Positions 1-12,413 of a DNA stretch of 64,000 bases are shown in pieces. Under the pieces are notes generated by a model that saw only the letters and a program-made list of their open reading frames with translations, did no database searches and was not told where the DNA came from. Position 1 is the stretch's first letter. Each line of letters opens with the position of its first letter. Position numbers and translations under genes: made by a program. The DNA is from Tyto alba (taxonomy: Eukaryota; Chordata; Aves; Strigiformes; Tytonidae): the NCBI RefSeq assembly GCF_018691265.1, contig NW_024881300.1, positions 4,826,546-4,890,545 of the forward strand, given 5' to 3'.

Positions 1-490
1 TTAACTGAAGCTAGGATTTAGTCCAGTGACTTCAGGAATTTCAATTCAATAAAAATGTAAGTATTTGGCTTGGAGTGAGGGATATTTCTGTTGTGTTCTA
101 TAAAAAAATCACAACATAAATTTAGGGAGACTTTGACACACCTCTCCAATCTACTCGCATTCCCTGTGTTGTCTCATGTCTTTTGTTAGTAAACTAGAAG
201 AAAAACTTTGGCATTAGGAAGTGCTCATGATTTTTCAAGCCTAAGAAAAAAAAATACTAGTTTTCATAGACTATGCTAGTACCTATTCAGAAAAAAAGAT
301 CTTTCTGCAGCCAAATATCAAAGGAGCTTTGGGCAGACGCAGGCAAATTGCTAAAATTTTCATTGGTAGAAATTCCTGAGAAGTTAAAAAATGCTAAGAT
401 GTATAAATATTATATAGTGTACAGGATGTAGCAACTTATTAAAGTATGTAGCTGCTCATTGAGGCACATCTAAGCTTTTCTTCCTCACAG

Positions 491-570
491 CTCTACTGAA
501 CTTGTACGAATCTACTACGGCTTTAAAGTACAAAAAACCCAAAGCAGACCCATAGTCTCCAGGGCTGTGA
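491..570 (+). other. possible 80-base exon, unidentified
   Basis: The left boundary is a good acceptor with a pyrimidine-rich stretch (aagcttttcttcctcacag). The right boundary is a perfect +1 to +6 donor, gtaagt, but with A rather than G at -1. One frame is open throughout (one leading base, then 26 codons beginning STELVRIYYGF). A second reads LLNLYESTTALKYKKPK before a stop. I recognise neither peptide. Its end phase (one base left over) does not fit the open frames of the next candidates downstream. This could be a pseudo-exon or an exon of a non-coding transcript. Confidence 0.18.
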
Positions 571-978
571 GTAAGTGTCGAGTCCAGCAGGTTTCACTTG
601 CTGGATGTTTCTCTTCTCTAGGTTAAGCGAAAACATCAAATCTGTGCTCTCCTGCCTGCCTGGGTTGCTGTAAAAGCAATGTGACCTGCCCACAGGTTCT
701 GTGCCCTGGTCACTGCAGACACTCAGCTTTTCTGTTTTGTTACCCTGGATACTTAGCTGAATGTACCATGCATTTGCTTTTAAAATTGGGAAAGAGAAAA
801 AGCACCATGGAGCAGTATTCAGAGCTGCTCTGGATGGTCTACTCGTACACTAAGCCATTTTTCAAAGGGAAAGGATTCTTTCTAGTAATGCTTTTAGCCA
901 AAAATTTGTTGGCGTGTTTTTCAAGACATCTTGGAATACTAGCACAATAAGTTGGCTGTACAAATCTAATTATCTCAG

Positions 979-983
<5 letters not shown>

Positions 984-1009
<26 letters not shown>

Positions 1010-1066
1010 TTCCTTTGGCAATGTTGTGGGGGGTTTTGTTGGTGGTTTGTTTTTTTTTTTTTTTTT
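984..1066. repeat. twin poly(T) tracts
   Basis: A run of 28 T (984-1011) is followed, after about 38 bases of T/G-rich sequence, by a second run of 17 T (1050-1066). Read on the opposite strand these are two poly(A) tracts. I see no retrotransposon body beside them, so they are best called simple sequence. Confidence 0.9.
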
Positions 1067-1268
1067 GAAGCTCTTAGTTAACTGCATTGGGAAAGAGATT
1101 ACATGATTTATGTAACATTTATTTTCTTTTATTCTTTGTGATCTGCCTTGTTAAAAACTATGAATTGTTTAAGTGCTTTTTTGCTTTGAACTAGCAAGAG
1201 TGTGGCAGCATCTCCTGTTGGTTTTGTTCATTTTTCTAAATGAATCTAAAACATGACTTATGCACCAG

Positions 1269-1336
1269 GCTGCAAACCCTGTATCCTCACATGAAGGACA
1301 CCTCTATGGTGATCCTCTCCTTTTGAAAGTGAAAGA
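1269..1336 (+). other. possible 68-base exon, unidentified
   Basis: The block starts after 'cttatgcaccag' and ends at 'GAAAGA|gtaagt'. The donor is strong over +1 to +6, while the acceptor has only a modest pyrimidine tract. Frame 0 is open for 22 codons (begins AANPVSSHEGHLYGD) and leaves two bases, GA. The other two frames stop. The two leftover bases fit the single leading base of the block at 1851, which in turn fits frame 0 of the block at 3814. Phase agreement by chance is common, and I do not recognise the peptide. Confidence 0.2.
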
Positions 1337-1850
1337 GTAAGTCAGCTTCTCTTCCCACCTTTGGCCTCACTAATGAGAGCTGCAAGAGGGAATCAACGTT
1401 GGCTTTCTCTGATGGCATAATGACAGAATTTCCTGGAGATTGAGCTATCAACACTGATATTATTTAATTGGGGAAAGAGTTCCACAAGAGTGAAACAAAA
1501 GGTTTAGCCGAACCACAGGCATGCATGCTCAGCTTGAGGAATGCTTTTTTCCAGACGTGTGTAACTTTCTTCTCTCTGACTAGAGATTCAGGATAGTCTT
1601 GATGCCCAAATAATATTTCTTGTTCCTCAGGGGGGAGAGTATTCCTTTAGCTATTGAAAGCCAGCAAGCTTATGGCCAGTTGCTAGAGATAACAAAAAGG
1701 TTTTGTGCATATTTGGGAAATCTTGACCAAGTGGAGAAATGAAACCACTGAACAATTAGGTAATTATTTTTCTTAAAGTGTCTGTAGGAGCTGTGGCTAA
1801 TTTAACAAGGTAGCTAAAAGTAGTATTAGACTCTGTTTCTGATGGTTTAG

Positions 1851-1899
1851 TGATGTTCCAAATCTGAAAAATCTGGTGTTTTGGAGCCCTTTCTCAGAA
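1851..1899 (+). other. possible 49-base exon, unidentified
   Basis: The acceptor is 'ctctgtttctgatggtttag' and the donor is 'TCAGAA|gtgagt', good at +1 to +6 but with A at -1. After one leading T, 16 codons are open (DVPNLKNLVFWSPFSE), ending in phase 0. It can join the block at 1269 upstream and the block at 3814 downstream without breaking frame. The product is unknown. A pseudo-exon is the main alternative. Confidence 0.2.
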
Positions 1900-3813
1900 G
1901 TGAGTGTATTGCTTGGCATGCCAGATTACAAGGTTCTAGAGGAAAACTTCAAGGAAAACTAATCTTTCAATCACTTTCTATTCTTTCAAGTAGTTGACCT
2001 TAGTGTTTACAGTGGTTTTAGCTGTTAAACAAGTCTTTTTTATTACGTTTTAATTGCAAAAATACTGTATGTTTTCTGGACTGTAAACAGGGCTCACATT
2101 GCTGACTACACAGGTAGTCCTGTCACTGGAAATCACCACAGGAATATTTTCTAGTATTTGTGAAATAACTTTTTCAAGGAAGAGTAAAATCCTCATCCCA
2201 ACCAGCTGACTACTTAAAGTGGAACATACATATAAAACATGTAAAACTATACACACTGTGTATGGACATATGTGTACAAAATACATTTTTTTATATGTAG
2301 GAGTTAGTGTTAAAAGTCAGAGTTCTTTTGCTGGTTTTGAACTTCAGTTAAATTTCCAGCTGAAGAGATGTTTTCTACACCCATTTTCACAAGAGACATT
2401 CTCTCTTCTGCCTATAACTTGTGTTTGAGCAAATGTTGATCTTAACTATGAGGGAAAGAGGGATGGTGTTTGGATTTTATTTCCTCCCACTGAAATCAAG
2501 GGAAAGAAAAAGTGATTCAAATGTTAGTTGAGGAATTAGTTCATGTAAAGGGTCAGTAGCTGGGGTTAGTACTTAAAAGTATTCCTTCTCTTAACAAAAA
2601 TAAATACAATGTGCAGTTAGCATGAAGTAGTGCAATTTGGTGCCTTGGATGATTTAGAAAGTTAAAGCTTTTTCCCTATGATTTTGTGATACTGTAATGT
2701 AATATCAGCTGTCTTACGCTATTCAGCAGAGTTTGAAAAATGACATTCTGAACTCTTCTTTGTTACTTGCATTTTTGATGGCTAGGTCATACAAAGTGCC
2801 AAGCCTTTGTCTCCTACCGCGTCAATATGGGTTGAGAGTACCTCAGAGATGTGCTTAGTGTGTAGAACCAAGCCTTGTGTATCCAAAAAAAGACAGTAAT
2901 ACAGAAGGGCTAAGGTGGGGTGACAACTATCTGTTAGATAGTTTATACAAAATAGATGCTTTGCACTCCTGACGATGATGGCTGAATAGTGTGAAATTTC
3001 TTTGTACCTGGCTTGCAGGGTATCAATGTGTTGCCATGTTTACTTGTTTTCTAGAGGAATAAAATGTACTCCTCATTGAATTCAAGCCCACATTAGCAAA
3101 GTGTTGGGTAGCTGTTTCTAGAGACAGCTGAAGGAATATATGTGGAGTGATAGAGGGCACTTCACAACCACCTCCCTGAGAGCTGCTGGGAAGCACTGAG
3201 CAGTGTGGAAGGATGTGGAGCCATAGGTAGATCAAACAAATCCCTCAAGCTTTGTACCAGTTACTGCTGCTTGAGTAACAGAGCTCACAGTCCTCCACAT
3301 CGTCTGTGAGGTAGCTCCCATATGCCCACCCTCCATGCTGTATTCTGTAAAATGATGACAAAAGCCTGTCTCTTACCTATATTGCAGCAGAGCTGCAAAT
3401 AAAAACAAACACAACTCCAAATGGACTGAAAACCCAGCTGACATACATCCCAAGAGTCAAATTATTTCTCACCAGTAAATTACACTCCTCCTTGTTCCTG
3501 TAATTCAGGTCTAAGTTTTGGTTTATAGGAGCGTGCTTCTGACTGAAAATCCAGCTGCCCTTTAGAGAGATATGAGAACATAAATATGATTGAGAAACCC
3601 AACAGTCTTCAGTCCAACTTCCACTTTGGGTTAAGTGAGACAGTGCATGTCTACATACATTCAGAATATTCTTTTTAAAGTCTATTATTCCATGTAGCAC
3701 TGACTGTCTGTGAACATATTCATAAAGAAACTAACTAATGTAATGTAAGGCACTGTGCTTCACTGCAAATTTAACATTATCCTGGATTTATATTTTTGTT
3801 TGTTTGTTTACAG

Positions 3814-3858
3814 AGAAACCTACCTCAGGTGCCAGAGTTCCATGATTTCTATCAAAAG
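3814..3858 (+). CDS. candidate 45-base internal exon, unidentified
   Basis: This is one of the cleanest exon signatures in the window. The acceptor has a long T/G-rich pyrimidine tract (tatttttgtttgtttgtttacag) and the donor is AAAAG|gtaaga. The length, 45 bases, is a multiple of three. Frame 0 reads RNLPQVPEFHDFYQK. A second frame (ETYLRCQSSMISIK) is also open and the third stops. I cannot match either peptide to a named protein. Neighbouring candidates at 1269 and 1851 are phase-compatible with frame 0. No cluster of other exons is obvious for many kilobases downstream, so if real it borders a long intron. Splice sites are read directly; coding status is inference. Confidence 0.35.
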
Positions 3859-4404
3859 GTAAGAGCTACTTTGTTCAAAGATACCTGAATGATATTTGTC
3901 AGTTCAATATAAATCTGGTTGTAAAAAAAGGGTAACAATGATACATAAAACCAAAATTTAATGAAAAGAACTCACATTATGGGTGAATTTCATGAATCAT
4001 GTAAAGGTGTGCATAAAAAATTGAATATGTACACTTTAGATCTCAGATATGATAAATATTTCATTGGATTAAGAAATGCACTCTTGAAGCTTACCTGTAT
4101 ATAAAACATAAGAATGCATTATGGAGGTAAGTAAGGTACTCTGTCAATGAATACACTTGTGTATGTCTGTCACCAAAAAAAAAAAAATCTTTGAAATTAT
4201 TAGACTTAAGGTGGCTGTATCTCTAAAATTTAAAAATGGAAGCCTTTGTATAAATAGAACTAACTGCTGAGGTCACTAATTGCATAAAATGTATGTGATT
4301 GAGGAGAAATATAACTATGGGATCTACTAATACACACACTTAAAATAAAGCCTTAATGCTCTAGATGGTAATTATAAGTGTACACTTTGGGGAGGCTTAA
4401 GGGT

Positions 4405-4475
4405 TGATTCTGTCATCACTGAAATCAGAACTAATTTTACAATCAACTTCAGTGAAAGCAGAATTAGTCCAATGC
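4405..4475. repeat. decayed old amniote interspersed repeat
   Basis: The stretch pairs 'gattctgtcatcactgaaa' with 'caacttcagtgaaagcagaa'. This matches the general form of an ancient sauropsid repeat that carries '...tgatctcactgaaatca...' and '...gacttcaatgggagcaggatttgg...'. Recognition is by phrase similarity from memory, not alignment. The copy is highly diverged. Confidence 0.4.
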
Positions 4476-5777
4476 CTAATGCTTTTGACAGGCTTGCCAT
4501 CAAACCCCGACTTAGCCCATTGCTGCAAGTTTTAGAAAATCCCAATGTCATGAAAATGCCTTTCTGGATCAGCCCCTTATGTAAATGGGATGCTGAGACT
4601 TTGGGGAAAAGCCTTGCAGTGGATTTGGTTCTCTCGAACTTCTGAATGCCTGCATCACATTACCTGTTCAGCCTTCTCTGTGTGTAGTGTTTCTGGATGT
4701 GGCTCCCTTGGGCATTAGGGCGTTTTTGCTTTGGGTTTTCTGTAAAAGTGCTCCTTCTGGTGAAGTTTGAGACATATTTTTCTTCAGTCTCCTATTTAGA
4801 ATGTGCAGAAGAGCGTTTTGATGAGAAATACCAATAACGTATCGAATATTTCTGTGGTCTGGATTTGAAAAGCCCTACCACGAGTAATCAGTTTTGTTTC
4901 TTAAGATTTTATTGATAGTGCATTAGCAGAAGGATATTACTTTTGTGGTATCTGATATGCAAGTGTGTGAAAGTGTTGGCAATTCAATATGATAGCAGGG
5001 AGATGACTCTTCAATAAAGCAGAAGAATATTTCACAACTGAACAAATGGAGTGATAAACTAACACTGAGTTATCAGCAGGTGGGGTGAACTCCTCTGTAA
5101 TAATTCTTTAGAAGTAATGAGAAATAGTACAGAATGGAAATATGTTTCTGTCACTTCAGAAAGAGAATGCTTTTGCTCATTTTGAAATAGATGTTCCTGT
5201 TCACATTTCTTTCATCTACCTGCTTATCCCTTTGTGTGGTTCTATTCTTTGTGCTTCAAGCTACCTTTAGGTGTTGAGGGGAGGAGGGACAACCGTTTAC
5301 AGTAGTGGAATAATCTTAACTAATAATACATACAACATATGTTGCTTTCTAAAGAATAGCTACCAGTTTCTAAGCTAATCTTGCTGCTATAGGTACAGTT
5401 TTCAGCAGCGGAGCTGCATATGCGTGTGACACTACTGCAAAGTTCTGCTAGTGTAATTAATATCAGAATTCGGCTCACGGGTTCTGAAGGTGAAGACTTT
5501 GTGGCCATGTTTTTAATGAAAAATGTGTATCTGGTGGTTGTGGTTTTCTACTGATGTGACTGAGATCAGCACCTACTTAAAGAATCAAAAAGCTACAATT
5601 GTATTGTGAATTTTAAGGTGTAATGCATACAGCTTCCTACAGATTTCATACCAGGGCAAACTTATCTTGCATATCTGTTACCAGTTCATAATGTAGCAGA
5701 TGTGTTGCATGTTTTCTGTGCTTTTCCTTGCTGCTGAACAAGGCTGTTTCCTCCCCCCGTCCTAAATAAGAATGTTC

Positions 5778-5802
5778 AAAAAAAAAAAAAAAAAAAAAAA
5801 AA
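5778..5802. repeat. poly(A) tract
   Basis: An uninterrupted run of 25 A. No retroelement body or target-site duplication is evident next to it. Confidence 0.95.
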
Positions 5803-6140
5803 GTGAATCCAATTCTCTTACCCACACTGTAACATCCAATATTGTTGAGTGTTCTGAGGTTTGAAGATGAAAGAAACAGGCCATAAGTTATGGAGTTAGA
5901 GGACAATATAAACAAAATGACCTTTGGTATCATGCTTGCCATATTCTGATGAATAAATTGAGTTCATGTTTAACATTCAGATAATATTCCTGGCAGAGCA
6001 AAACATTGCCACATTAAATGTTCAGATCAGAAATGTTCAATGCAGACTAAATTAAGTTGGATCTTAGGACAGCAAACTTAAAATGAGTAACATGTGGCAA
6101 TATTTGATTTAACAAAGAAATGTTTCTTTTTCCTTTTTTC

Positions 6141-6156
6141 TTTTTTTTTTTTTTTT
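6141..6156. repeat. poly(T) tract
   Basis: A run of 16 T within a longer T-rich stretch beginning near 6122. Confidence 0.95.
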
Positions 6157-6418
6157 ACTGTAAGTTTAAAAGTATAAAGATACACATGCCACAATGCGGT
6201 GCCAGGAACGTTAACTGCTTTTGATCTCTCTCCTCAGATATTAACGTCTCCCCCCAAACACCCCCCCTTGTTTGGCGTCTTAAGAGTTTTCATACCAATA
6301 AAGATGCAGAGAACAGCAGTCTTTGCTTCTGTTTCTTCAGCTTGTTTTCTTAGTGTTGCATGATCTATGCCCTGGAGAGGTCAATTTTAATCAGCCCCCA
6401 GGCACTGCTTAATATTTA

Positions 6419-6460
6419 GGGCCAAATTTTCAAAGAAGGCCTCAGTTGGATTTTGATTAG
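6419..6460. repeat. decayed old interspersed repeat fragment
   Basis: The phrase 'agggccaaattttcaaagaa' resembles the 'gggccaaattttcaaaagtg' phrase that recurs in an ancient sauropsid repeat. A related piece appears near 63750. The match is short and judged by eye. Confidence 0.35.
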
Positions 6461-7445
6461 TGAGCGTATGATCGTTTCTTGCACTGTGGAGCCTCCCAAA
6501 CACATGTATGTTTTTGCCTGCCAAAGTACGGTACTAAACTCTTTGAAGTGAAGACGTGGTTGCCCATGCTACTGACATGTGCGTTCTTTGTTTGCAAATC
6601 AGATAGTTGCACATCTGTGTGTATCCGCCATTGATTACAGTTGTACAGCTGCACCTGTATTTGATTGTGGGAATGAAAGGGTAGGTTTGGAACTGGAATT
6701 TATTTTTGGAAATGCAGTACCAGTTTTCTGTGAGATTAGTATGGTTCTCAGTCATTCCTGGTTTGCCATTTTTGCAATTCGATCTTCTGGGAAGTATTCT
6801 ACTCTGTAGAAATCTTAGTTTTGCTAGTATTTTAATAAAAGTTTTCTTGGCTTCATGAGAGTATTGAGTTCACAGGGAAGATGCATAGATCTAGTCATCC
6901 TTGAAAAAGACTGTTAGTCATTCAGGCTTAAGCAGTGTTTAACGGAGCGGGAGCTTCCTGCACAAGGCCCTTTAGATGACTGTGATGATTTCTCACTATT
7001 ATAATTTCAGTAGGAACGTCAAGCATAAGCGTAGAAAAATGTCTTTTGCAAGCCACAAATGTTGGTGCTAACAGAGAGAACTGTGTCCCGAATAGTCATG
7101 ATTTACATAACTATTGCAGAGCAGCGATATCTAGTACTTTGATGCCACTAATATATATATACTTCACTGAGATGAGGGGACTGCTAAAACACATCCCCAG
7201 TTATTACTTAAACATGTGGTTATATTCTGAAAGATTCAAAATATTTTAGTCAAGATCAGGACTCCATATCTCTCTTAGGGAAGAGGAATTGGTGTCTGCC
7301 TGTAGGATTATTTCAGTCAGATATATTGGTGTTAGAGAAATGCAGTCAATGCTGTCCAAACATGCCTCAAAATTGAAGGGGATTTTCTGCGTTACCTTGA
7401 CTCTGTCAAGCTCATACCACTGCGACCAGCTTGGACGTACGTTGA

Positions 7446-7481
7446 TTTTTTTTTTATTTTTTTTTTTATTTTTTTTTTTTT
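7446..7481. repeat. T-rich homopolymer tract
   Basis: A 36-base stretch of T broken only by A at 7456 and 7468. It lies inside two chance open frames on opposite strands and produces their phenylalanine and lysine runs. Confidence 0.95.
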
Positions 7482-10400
7482 GTGGTTTGGGAAATCCCTT
7501 TGTAGTTCTCTGTGCACAATTTCCAGAAAACCCCCTTAGGAAATACATTAGCGTCCAGGACATCCTTGAGGGAAAGAAAGAATATTTTAAGTGTGTATTT
7601 TTCAGTGGGAGCAGCAGGACCCTTTTCTTCACAGACCTTTCCTCTGCTCGCAGCATGTGCTGTGGGTTGCAGCCCTGCCCCACGTGCCAGGAGCAGCAGT
7701 TGGAACGTAGCCTGTGGCTTCGGTGCGAGCGGAAACAGGCCTGTGATGATTTAAAAAATGGGCAGGTTGGAAGGGAGCAATCAACTAGCGAAAGTTCATA
7801 ACCATGCAATTATGGCATAGTGACTGTGCACACTGAAATTCATTGGCCATTTGAGGCTCTCCAAGACACATACCAGCCTCTGAGATTTTCTGTATTTATT
7901 TTTAGTTTATTTCAGTCTTACTCAAGATTTTGCTTTTGGCTAACTCTAACTCTACATCAGAGAGCTTCAAAGAACATGCTGCTAGAAACTTTACTGAGTT
8001 GCCCAAGATGTCCTCTATATGTGTTCATGTATGCGTGTACAAATTCACTTATAGCCTGTAACTTGCACTTATAGCCTTTACCATGAACTTTAACTTTCTA
8101 AATTCATTCGTTTGAAAAATAGTGGGTTTGCGTGTAAGAATCTGAAACATACTGTAGCACGAGGAAAAGAAGTGCACAGTCATGAACATCATAGCTGCAA
8201 ACTGATCTTACTGCCCCAGCTTAATCTGGATACTTGAGGAGCTGAAAATAATACTTAAAGACTTGTTAGTTTTGGGAAAGGCAGAAGTAGCATCCTCAGT
8301 CCTAGAGTAGTCTAAGAGTATCTTTGTAAAGTGAAGTTAGCTTTGAAAATCGTGTCTTGTGGTTGGTAATAGAAAGAAATTTAGGAACAGAGAGAAAAAG
8401 AATTAGAATTCTAGTAAGAGCAGGAAACAGCATTCATCTGTGATTACTTTGCTTCTTCACCTTGTATGAGAGGCTCCAAAATACTACACTACGTGCTGCA
8501 TTTTTTTAAACTTTCTCAGACTATGCAGAGATCTTGAATTATCTTTCAGGCACAGGAAAACCATTGAGATCTTGACAGGACAGTTTGCTTTAAAAACCAA
8601 AAAGTGAAACAGAAAAAACCTTTAGAGTACCTTATTGACCTTTGTATGGGATAATATTTTTTTGTCTGTTTTTAACGCTGTTTATCCTTTGCAACATCCT
8701 GCACTGCGTCTGAGCAGTAGCAGGAGAATCAAAGGAAGCAGCTAATAGGTGCTGGCTTACACGGCTTCATCTGGGCACCATGCTGTTCCAACTGCGCCTG
8801 ACTGATTGAATACCAGTATGTGTGGGAATACCTGTCATTTGGGTTTACTGTTACATTCGCATTTGTAGAAAGAGAATAGAAAGGCTGAAACATTTCTGTC
8901 ATGTTGTTGATGTTCAGTACCAAAACACAGCTCAGCCACAACAAAACCATACTGGTAATGAATAATGCCTACTGTACAACAGAAGGAAATTGTGTTTATT
9001 TTATAGGCCTTAAAGTTATTCTGTTTACTTGGTATGAGACACCCCAAATTCTCAGTAATTTCTTTCTATTGTCATTTGTGCTGACTCTCAAGTTCTAGCT
9101 TTGGTACCAAAGCAAGCAGGTGGCATTCTTTCACTCAGGCATTTGGGATATGTACTGTAGAAAACAGTTCTTCTGATACAGAAGGTAATGAAAAGTCTCC
9201 CAACACTGAAACAAGAATGTGTTACTAGAAACAAAGACAGCTTGTCAGAGTGAAAAGGAGGATAACTTTCAGAGATGTGAAAGAGCAAACGCCATGTGAA
9301 TGGAAATATGTATGACTTGACTTAGTGCTGGAAATATACTTGGTGACTTGTTTTTTTTGTTTTGCTGCTTTGTTCAGCATTGTAAAGCTGCATTTGAATG
9401 GCCATGGAGATTTTGTGAGAAATATAAGCAAATGAATTTCTCAACTAAAAGATGACCATAGATAAAATTCTGACATAGAAAGCGTTTCCCAATACCGGAA
9501 CCTCTGACCCTGGAGAACAGTTTGAAACTTTGATAGAACAGGATGGACCCCATCAACTCTGAATCTTTAGCAGAGGAATCTCTTACAATGACACTTTTTT
9601 AGTCAGGGCAAAGGCAGCTTTAAAGCCACTGTGTGCTAATGTGTAGCCTTGAAGCTCACAATACATCAATCTGCCTTCCTCCAGTGATCTAGCTGGCTGT
9701 GAGCAAGGCATGATGCTCACAAGCTTTTCCAAGACTCCCTCCAAAAGTCCAGTGAATAAGAGGGAAAAGATCGCTGTTCATCAGATATTTCCTCGAACTC
9801 TCAGTTGCCCGCTGGCAGGTTTTCTGATGTGAAAACTCTTACACTTGGTCACTGTAGGAATAAGGATTAACTTTTAGAATTTACTAGCCTAGGCTCAGTA
9901 CCTTTCAAACTCAGTGTAGTCTCAGGAAAGGAAGACGTTCCCAGGTATATTTTCAAAACCATGACAGGTCATGAGCTCTTCTCTCACCCTTCCTCTGTTC
10001 TTCTCCAGGAGGGCCCATAAGGGCCCCCAAGGCCAAACCACTGTTTATTCTTAATGAACAGTATAGCGTCAGTGCCTCATGTCCTTGTCTGGCTGGGCTG
10101 GCATCCTTCACCCCTCCTTCCGCTGCAAGGCTGTGCACCCTTGAGGAAAAGGAGACTGAGGCTATTGCCAGGAACAGAAAACTACACTAACATATTTGTT
10201 AGCTGTTAAGCTTTGTAAATCATATTACTATTTCATATGTCCAACAGGGAACCTTAATGTTAAGATGGTCAGGTAGGTTGCTTCATGATTGTTTTGGAAA
10301 GGTGCGTTCAAACAGAACAGTGAACTTCATTGTAAATATAAGTTTCAGCTGTTATACTAATAACATTCTCAGTGTCCTCTTTTGAGAAAATGTGATCATT

Positions 10401-11796
10401 AAGTTATTGAAAAAAAACCTATAGGTTATTGTGAACTGAAATATCTCTTATAATACTACTTTGGCTTCTGCTCTGTTCTTGAAATGCAGATCAGCTATAA
10501 TGCAAAACTGTTTTTTGTGTTTGGCACTACTGAAACAATCTGATTTCTGTCTCTGTATTGGCTTGAATAGTGTTACAGTGCTTTATTCATCAAATTTAAT
10601 CTGGAAGTGCTGTATAATTTCTGTATTCTGATTATACCGTGCTGCTATCTGTCTCTATTGTTTTCACCACTGTGTTAACAAAGCCTTTGTGTCCCTTCTT
10701 GTAACGACCTACAATGCTTGAACATAATTTCCAAAAATGAATCTGCTGAGAAGGTCCCTGAACTTTTTCCTGTGGGCCAAATGAGCAGTTTGTCAGGCTT
10801 TCAAGGATGCTTTTTCAGCACTAGTTACTTTAAATTCAAAGCTGTGGATGAGGCAGGTTCTTTCTTTCTCTGAAACCTCCCATCAGCCTTCTTCTGACTA
10901 GCTGTGACCATCCTCTTGCAGAAATGGGTGCATCTATTGCCTCTTAGCACATAGTCCAGAATATACATTGCTGTGTGGGCCTTGCCGTCTTAAACCTTCC
11001 TCTGTCTAGAGCCCATCTTCAGTTGATGATGGTTTTGACTTTACCATTCTTTCCCATTTTCTGTTGAGAGGAGCCATCCCTGTGCTGAACCCATTAAAAC
11101 GGAGGGAGGTTGAAGTTGGAGAAGGTTTCTTGGATGCTGGTTTTGGTAAGGGTGTTTTTCTGTTATCCACCAAGCTCCACAGTAGCTCGTATTCTCAGCT
11201 CAACCCTGAAGCTCTGTAACAGGTGACCTGCTAAGCTCGAAGCTGTTGTAGTAAAGCTGTCAAAATGTACAGCAAATTTGGACTCTACAAGCAGAATTTG
11301 AGAGCTGTCATCACACTGAAACCTTTGGTTCTTTAAGTCACGTTCTATAAAGTACAGTTCAATGAACAACATGTTAATGTTCTGTTTTCTAAGTGTTGTT
11401 TTGACATTTAAATGTTCAAAACCATCTTGAGTTAATTAAATGTAGAAGCTTCTAAGTGAATGGATTGTGCTGACAACTCATCATCTAATTACCCATAATT
11501 AGGAGTAAAACAACATTAGGTAATAGAAATAATAAATAATTGTGATAGGGAAGAAAATTCAAATGTGCTTCAGCAGCATGGCAATTTTTCTCCCAAGCAG
11601 AATTCATACATGAAAGCCCTGATTATAGTTCTATTTAATCACACGCTGTACATGCATTGGCATTATTCACTGAATGTTTTAGGTTAATAAGAGCTGGTCA
11701 GAGAATACAATATACTAAATGATGTTTTAGGCTGATGAATTCCAGAAGCTGGGGCATGCTTGTTGGAACAAAATAATAAAGACAAAATAGATCAAC

Positions 11797-11860
11797 AAGA
11801 GGTTGGAAGAGACAGAAATATATTTTTGCATCATCTACTAATCTTGTCAACACCACTAAA
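11797..11860 (-). repeat. possible CR1 3' end fragment
   Basis: The sequence contains 'aggttggaagagac' and, after an A/T insertion, 'atcatctacta...gtcaacacc'. The reverse complement of avian CR1 3' ends reads 'ggttggaagagacc...gatcatctagt..caac'. The match is partial and interrupted, so this is a low-confidence call. Confidence 0.28.
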
Positions 11861-12413
11861 AGAGGAGGAGGAAAAATCAAAGGAACTAAGACGTCAGTTT
11901 GGTTTGATTTTTATCAATGTTCTTTGCCAGTTGTTAGCTGGCAAATCTTAAACTTGGAGAAATCAAGTGTGGGCAAGTTCAAATTGTTCATTTGTCTTCA
12001 GGACAGTTGTAGAGACAATGCTTTCAGTCATTCTGCCTGAATGTTTATCACCAGGAGCAGTTTTATTTACTTATGAATGAAAAACATTTGTTTCTTGATG
12101 ACATAGAAAATAATGTAGTTGAAACCTAGTTTTCTTTTGTGTTTAAACCTAGGAAAAATGTTGTATTTCTGTGCTTTCTTCAGGCCTGTAGTTAGCAAAG
12201 TGTTTTGTCTTACCTCAGTCTAATGAAGTATAGACTCTGCAGGAATGAGTTCCTTACCACAGGCATCACTAGTTGCTGCCAATCTTTTTATTTGCAATAC
12301 TTAATCTGTTTTTAAGAAATGAATTGTTTATCCCTATCTTAGGTGAGATGGAACCAATCCTTCTATGGTTATTATTACTATATATGTAATTTTTTCATGT
12401 ATCTATTACTTAG

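Larger units (their letters stand above)
1..3813. other. non-coding DNA with candidate small exons
   Basis: AT-rich DNA with no gene I recognise. It holds two long poly(T) tracts near 1 kb and three weak candidate exons (491-570, 1269-1336, 1851-1899), each listed separately. A phrase near 2484-2505 (ccactgaaatcaagggaa) resembles the '(c)attgaagtcaatggga' core of an old amniote repeat. Open frames here are short, and one on the minus strand near 1 kb is mostly lysine because it reads the poly(T) tracts. The rest is consistent with intron or intergenic DNA. Confidence 0.6.

Noticed and set aside
5822..5853. 32-base minus-strand block with pyrimidine-rich acceptor and gtaaga donor
   Set aside because: Too short and too isolated to support. 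Pseudo-exons of this kind are common.
7246..7809. Long overlapping open frames on both strands (170 and 187 codons)
   Set aside because: Both run through the T/A homopolymer at 7446-7481, which supplies phenylalanine and lysine runs. No domain, start context or splice sites support either.
9953..10138. Minus-strand 61-codon frame with a possible gtgaga donor
   Set aside because: No convincing acceptor or promoter. The frame is explained by local GC content.
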